64,000 nt of DNA from Erythrobacter sp. Its GTDB lineage: Bacteria > Pseudomonadota > Alphaproteobacteria > Sphingomonadales > Sphingomonadaceae. Of the stretch, positions 63,649 to 64,000 are shown in pieces. The number at the start of each line of letters is the position of its first letter. The first letter of the stretch is position 1. Below the pieces are notes generated by a model. That model did not search any database. It saw nothing but the letters and a program-made list of their open reading frames with translations, and was not told the DNA's origin. Position numbers and translations under genes: made by a program. The stretch lies in assembly GCA_009993635.1 (NCBI GenBank), contig JAACTC010000009.1, forward strand, positions 248,001 through 312,000, read 5' to 3'.

Positions 63649-63901
63649 CTTCGCGTCTTTGCGTGCGACGAATCAGCGCCACCCGCGCCGCCTTCTCGTG
63701 CTTCAGGCAGTCGAGGATCTTCGCGCCCGCCATGAACACCGCGCCGGTGGTGGCGAGGAACAGCAGCTTGCCGCCCCAGCCGGGATATTGCTCAAGGTAG
63801 CTCGCGCCGCGCGCGGTCGCGCCAAGGGCGAGCGCGTAGATGATCAGGAATGCTTCGAACCGGGTCTTGATGACGAACAGGCGACCGATCTTGCGAAACA
63901 T
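63638..63901 (-). CDS. small membrane protein with insertion-derived C-terminus
   Basis: An 87-aa protein with two hydrophobic segments (FLIIYALALGATARG and LLFLATTGAVFMAGAKI) and basic ends. The last residues (RRTQRREDVA) are encoded in the inverted repeat of the GxxExxY cassette, and its stop overlaps the start of the GxxExxY gene by 11 bases. The original end of the gene was probably replaced. Start 63901 has AAGGA upstream. Function unknown. Confidence 0.68.
   Translation of the reverse strand: MFRKIGRLFVIKTRFEAFLIIYALALGATARGASYLEQYPGWGGKLLFLATTGAVFMAGAKILDCLKHEKAARVALIRRTQRREDVA
63643..63665 (-). repeat. right 23-bp inverted repeat of GxxExxY cassette
   Basis: Exact reverse complement of 63219-63241. 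It contains the GxxExxY start codon and encodes the C-terminal residues of the 87-aa membrane protein. Confidence 0.9.
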
Positions 63902-64000
63902 TCCGGAGACTTCCTTAACGCGTGTAAGCCCGGCGAAACGCAAACCTCATGCCAGTTGAGGGTTCCCGCGCGCCGCGATGGTTAACCGGAAACCGAGTGT
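63902..64000. other. upstream region of the 87-aa membrane protein
   Basis: No gene is visible. It probably holds the promoter for the minus-strand membrane protein; AAGGA lies just before its start. The rest shows nothing clear. Confidence 0.4.

Larger units (their letters stand above)
63219..63665. mobile_element. inverted-repeat cassette with a GxxExxY gene
   Basis: The 447-bp segment is bounded by a perfect 23-bp inverted repeat (63219-63241 and 63643-63665; starts CACGCAAAGACGCGAAG). The only gene is the GxxExxY ORF, whose start codon sits inside the right repeat and whose stop sits 2 bases inside the left one. No target-site duplication is visible. It looks like a compact non-autonomous mobile unit; mobility itself is inference. 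Confidence 0.5.

Noticed and set aside
63213-63671. Target-site duplication around the GxxExxY cassette
   Set aside because: The bases next to the two inverted repeats (TGTTCT and CGACGA) do not match, so no duplication can be claimed.

Overview
The window looks like a chromosomal segment of a GC-rich alphaproteobacterium of the order Sphingomonadales, most likely an Erythrobacteraceae-type genome. The evidence is a circularly permuted two-piece tmRNA whose tag reads ANDNEALALAA, two TonB-dependent receptors, several DUF3617 lipoproteins, the divergent tsaD/hemC arrangement, and rplK-rplA separated from rplJL-rpoBC. The species cannot be fixed from the sequence alone. I see no tRNA, rRNA, CRISPR array, prophage or classical insertion sequence.

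Layout. 1-6.3 kb: end of a VOC protein, a 49-aa protein, an AGCS alanine/sodium symporter, a secreted protein, secE-nusG, a CPBP protease and rplK-rplA. 6.3-11.6 kb (minus): cinA-like gene, polysaccharide deacetylase, GNAT/FemAB-like transferase and a very large DUF2339 membrane protein. 11.6-15.8 kb: Baeyer-Villiger-type monooxygenase divergent from a TonB receptor, then a YetF-domain protein. 15.9-19 kb: maiA and a FAH-family hydrolase (lower homogentisate/tyrosine pathway) and a glutaryl-CoA dehydrogenase-like gene. 19-23 kb: response regulator, helix-hairpin-helix protein, OmpA-type protein and a vWA lipoprotein with 15 consecutive prolines. 23-29.3 kb: tsaD-gpsA-flippase (minus), divergent from hemC-hemD-membrane protein (plus). 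29.4-35.6 kb: UbiH-type hydroxylase, DsbD, S10 peptidase, CIA30 protein and a 35-aa membrane peptide. 35.7-43.2 kb: uvrB, two DUF3617 lipoproteins, a lipase-like hydrolase, an extensin-like protein, an SDR, a DUF4424 protein and a VOC protein. 43.2-48.7 kb: sdpR-sdpI pair, an exported collar-domain protein, putP, a Cys-rich membrane protein and an outer-membrane barrel. 49-50.4 kb: an island of lower GC with a probable HEPN-domain gene and a possible coupled small ORF. 50.5-57 kb: typA, TonB receptor, DUF805 protein and recF. 57.3-57.8 kb: two tiny membrane peptides and a PspC protein. 57.9-62.6 kb: SDR, NUDIX hydrolase, a lemA operon with three TPM-domain proteins, and mscL. 62.7-64 kb: ssrA, a GxxExxY gene enclosed by a perfect 23-bp inverted repeat, and a small membrane protein.

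Most of the region is core metabolism and envelope function in short operons with 4-nt ATGA/GTGA/TTGA overlaps. The less ordinary material is the HEPN island, the inverted-repeat GxxExxY cassette, the short-peptide/PspC operon, the sdpRI operator with an apparently leaderless start, and several palindromic or dispersed repeats between genes.
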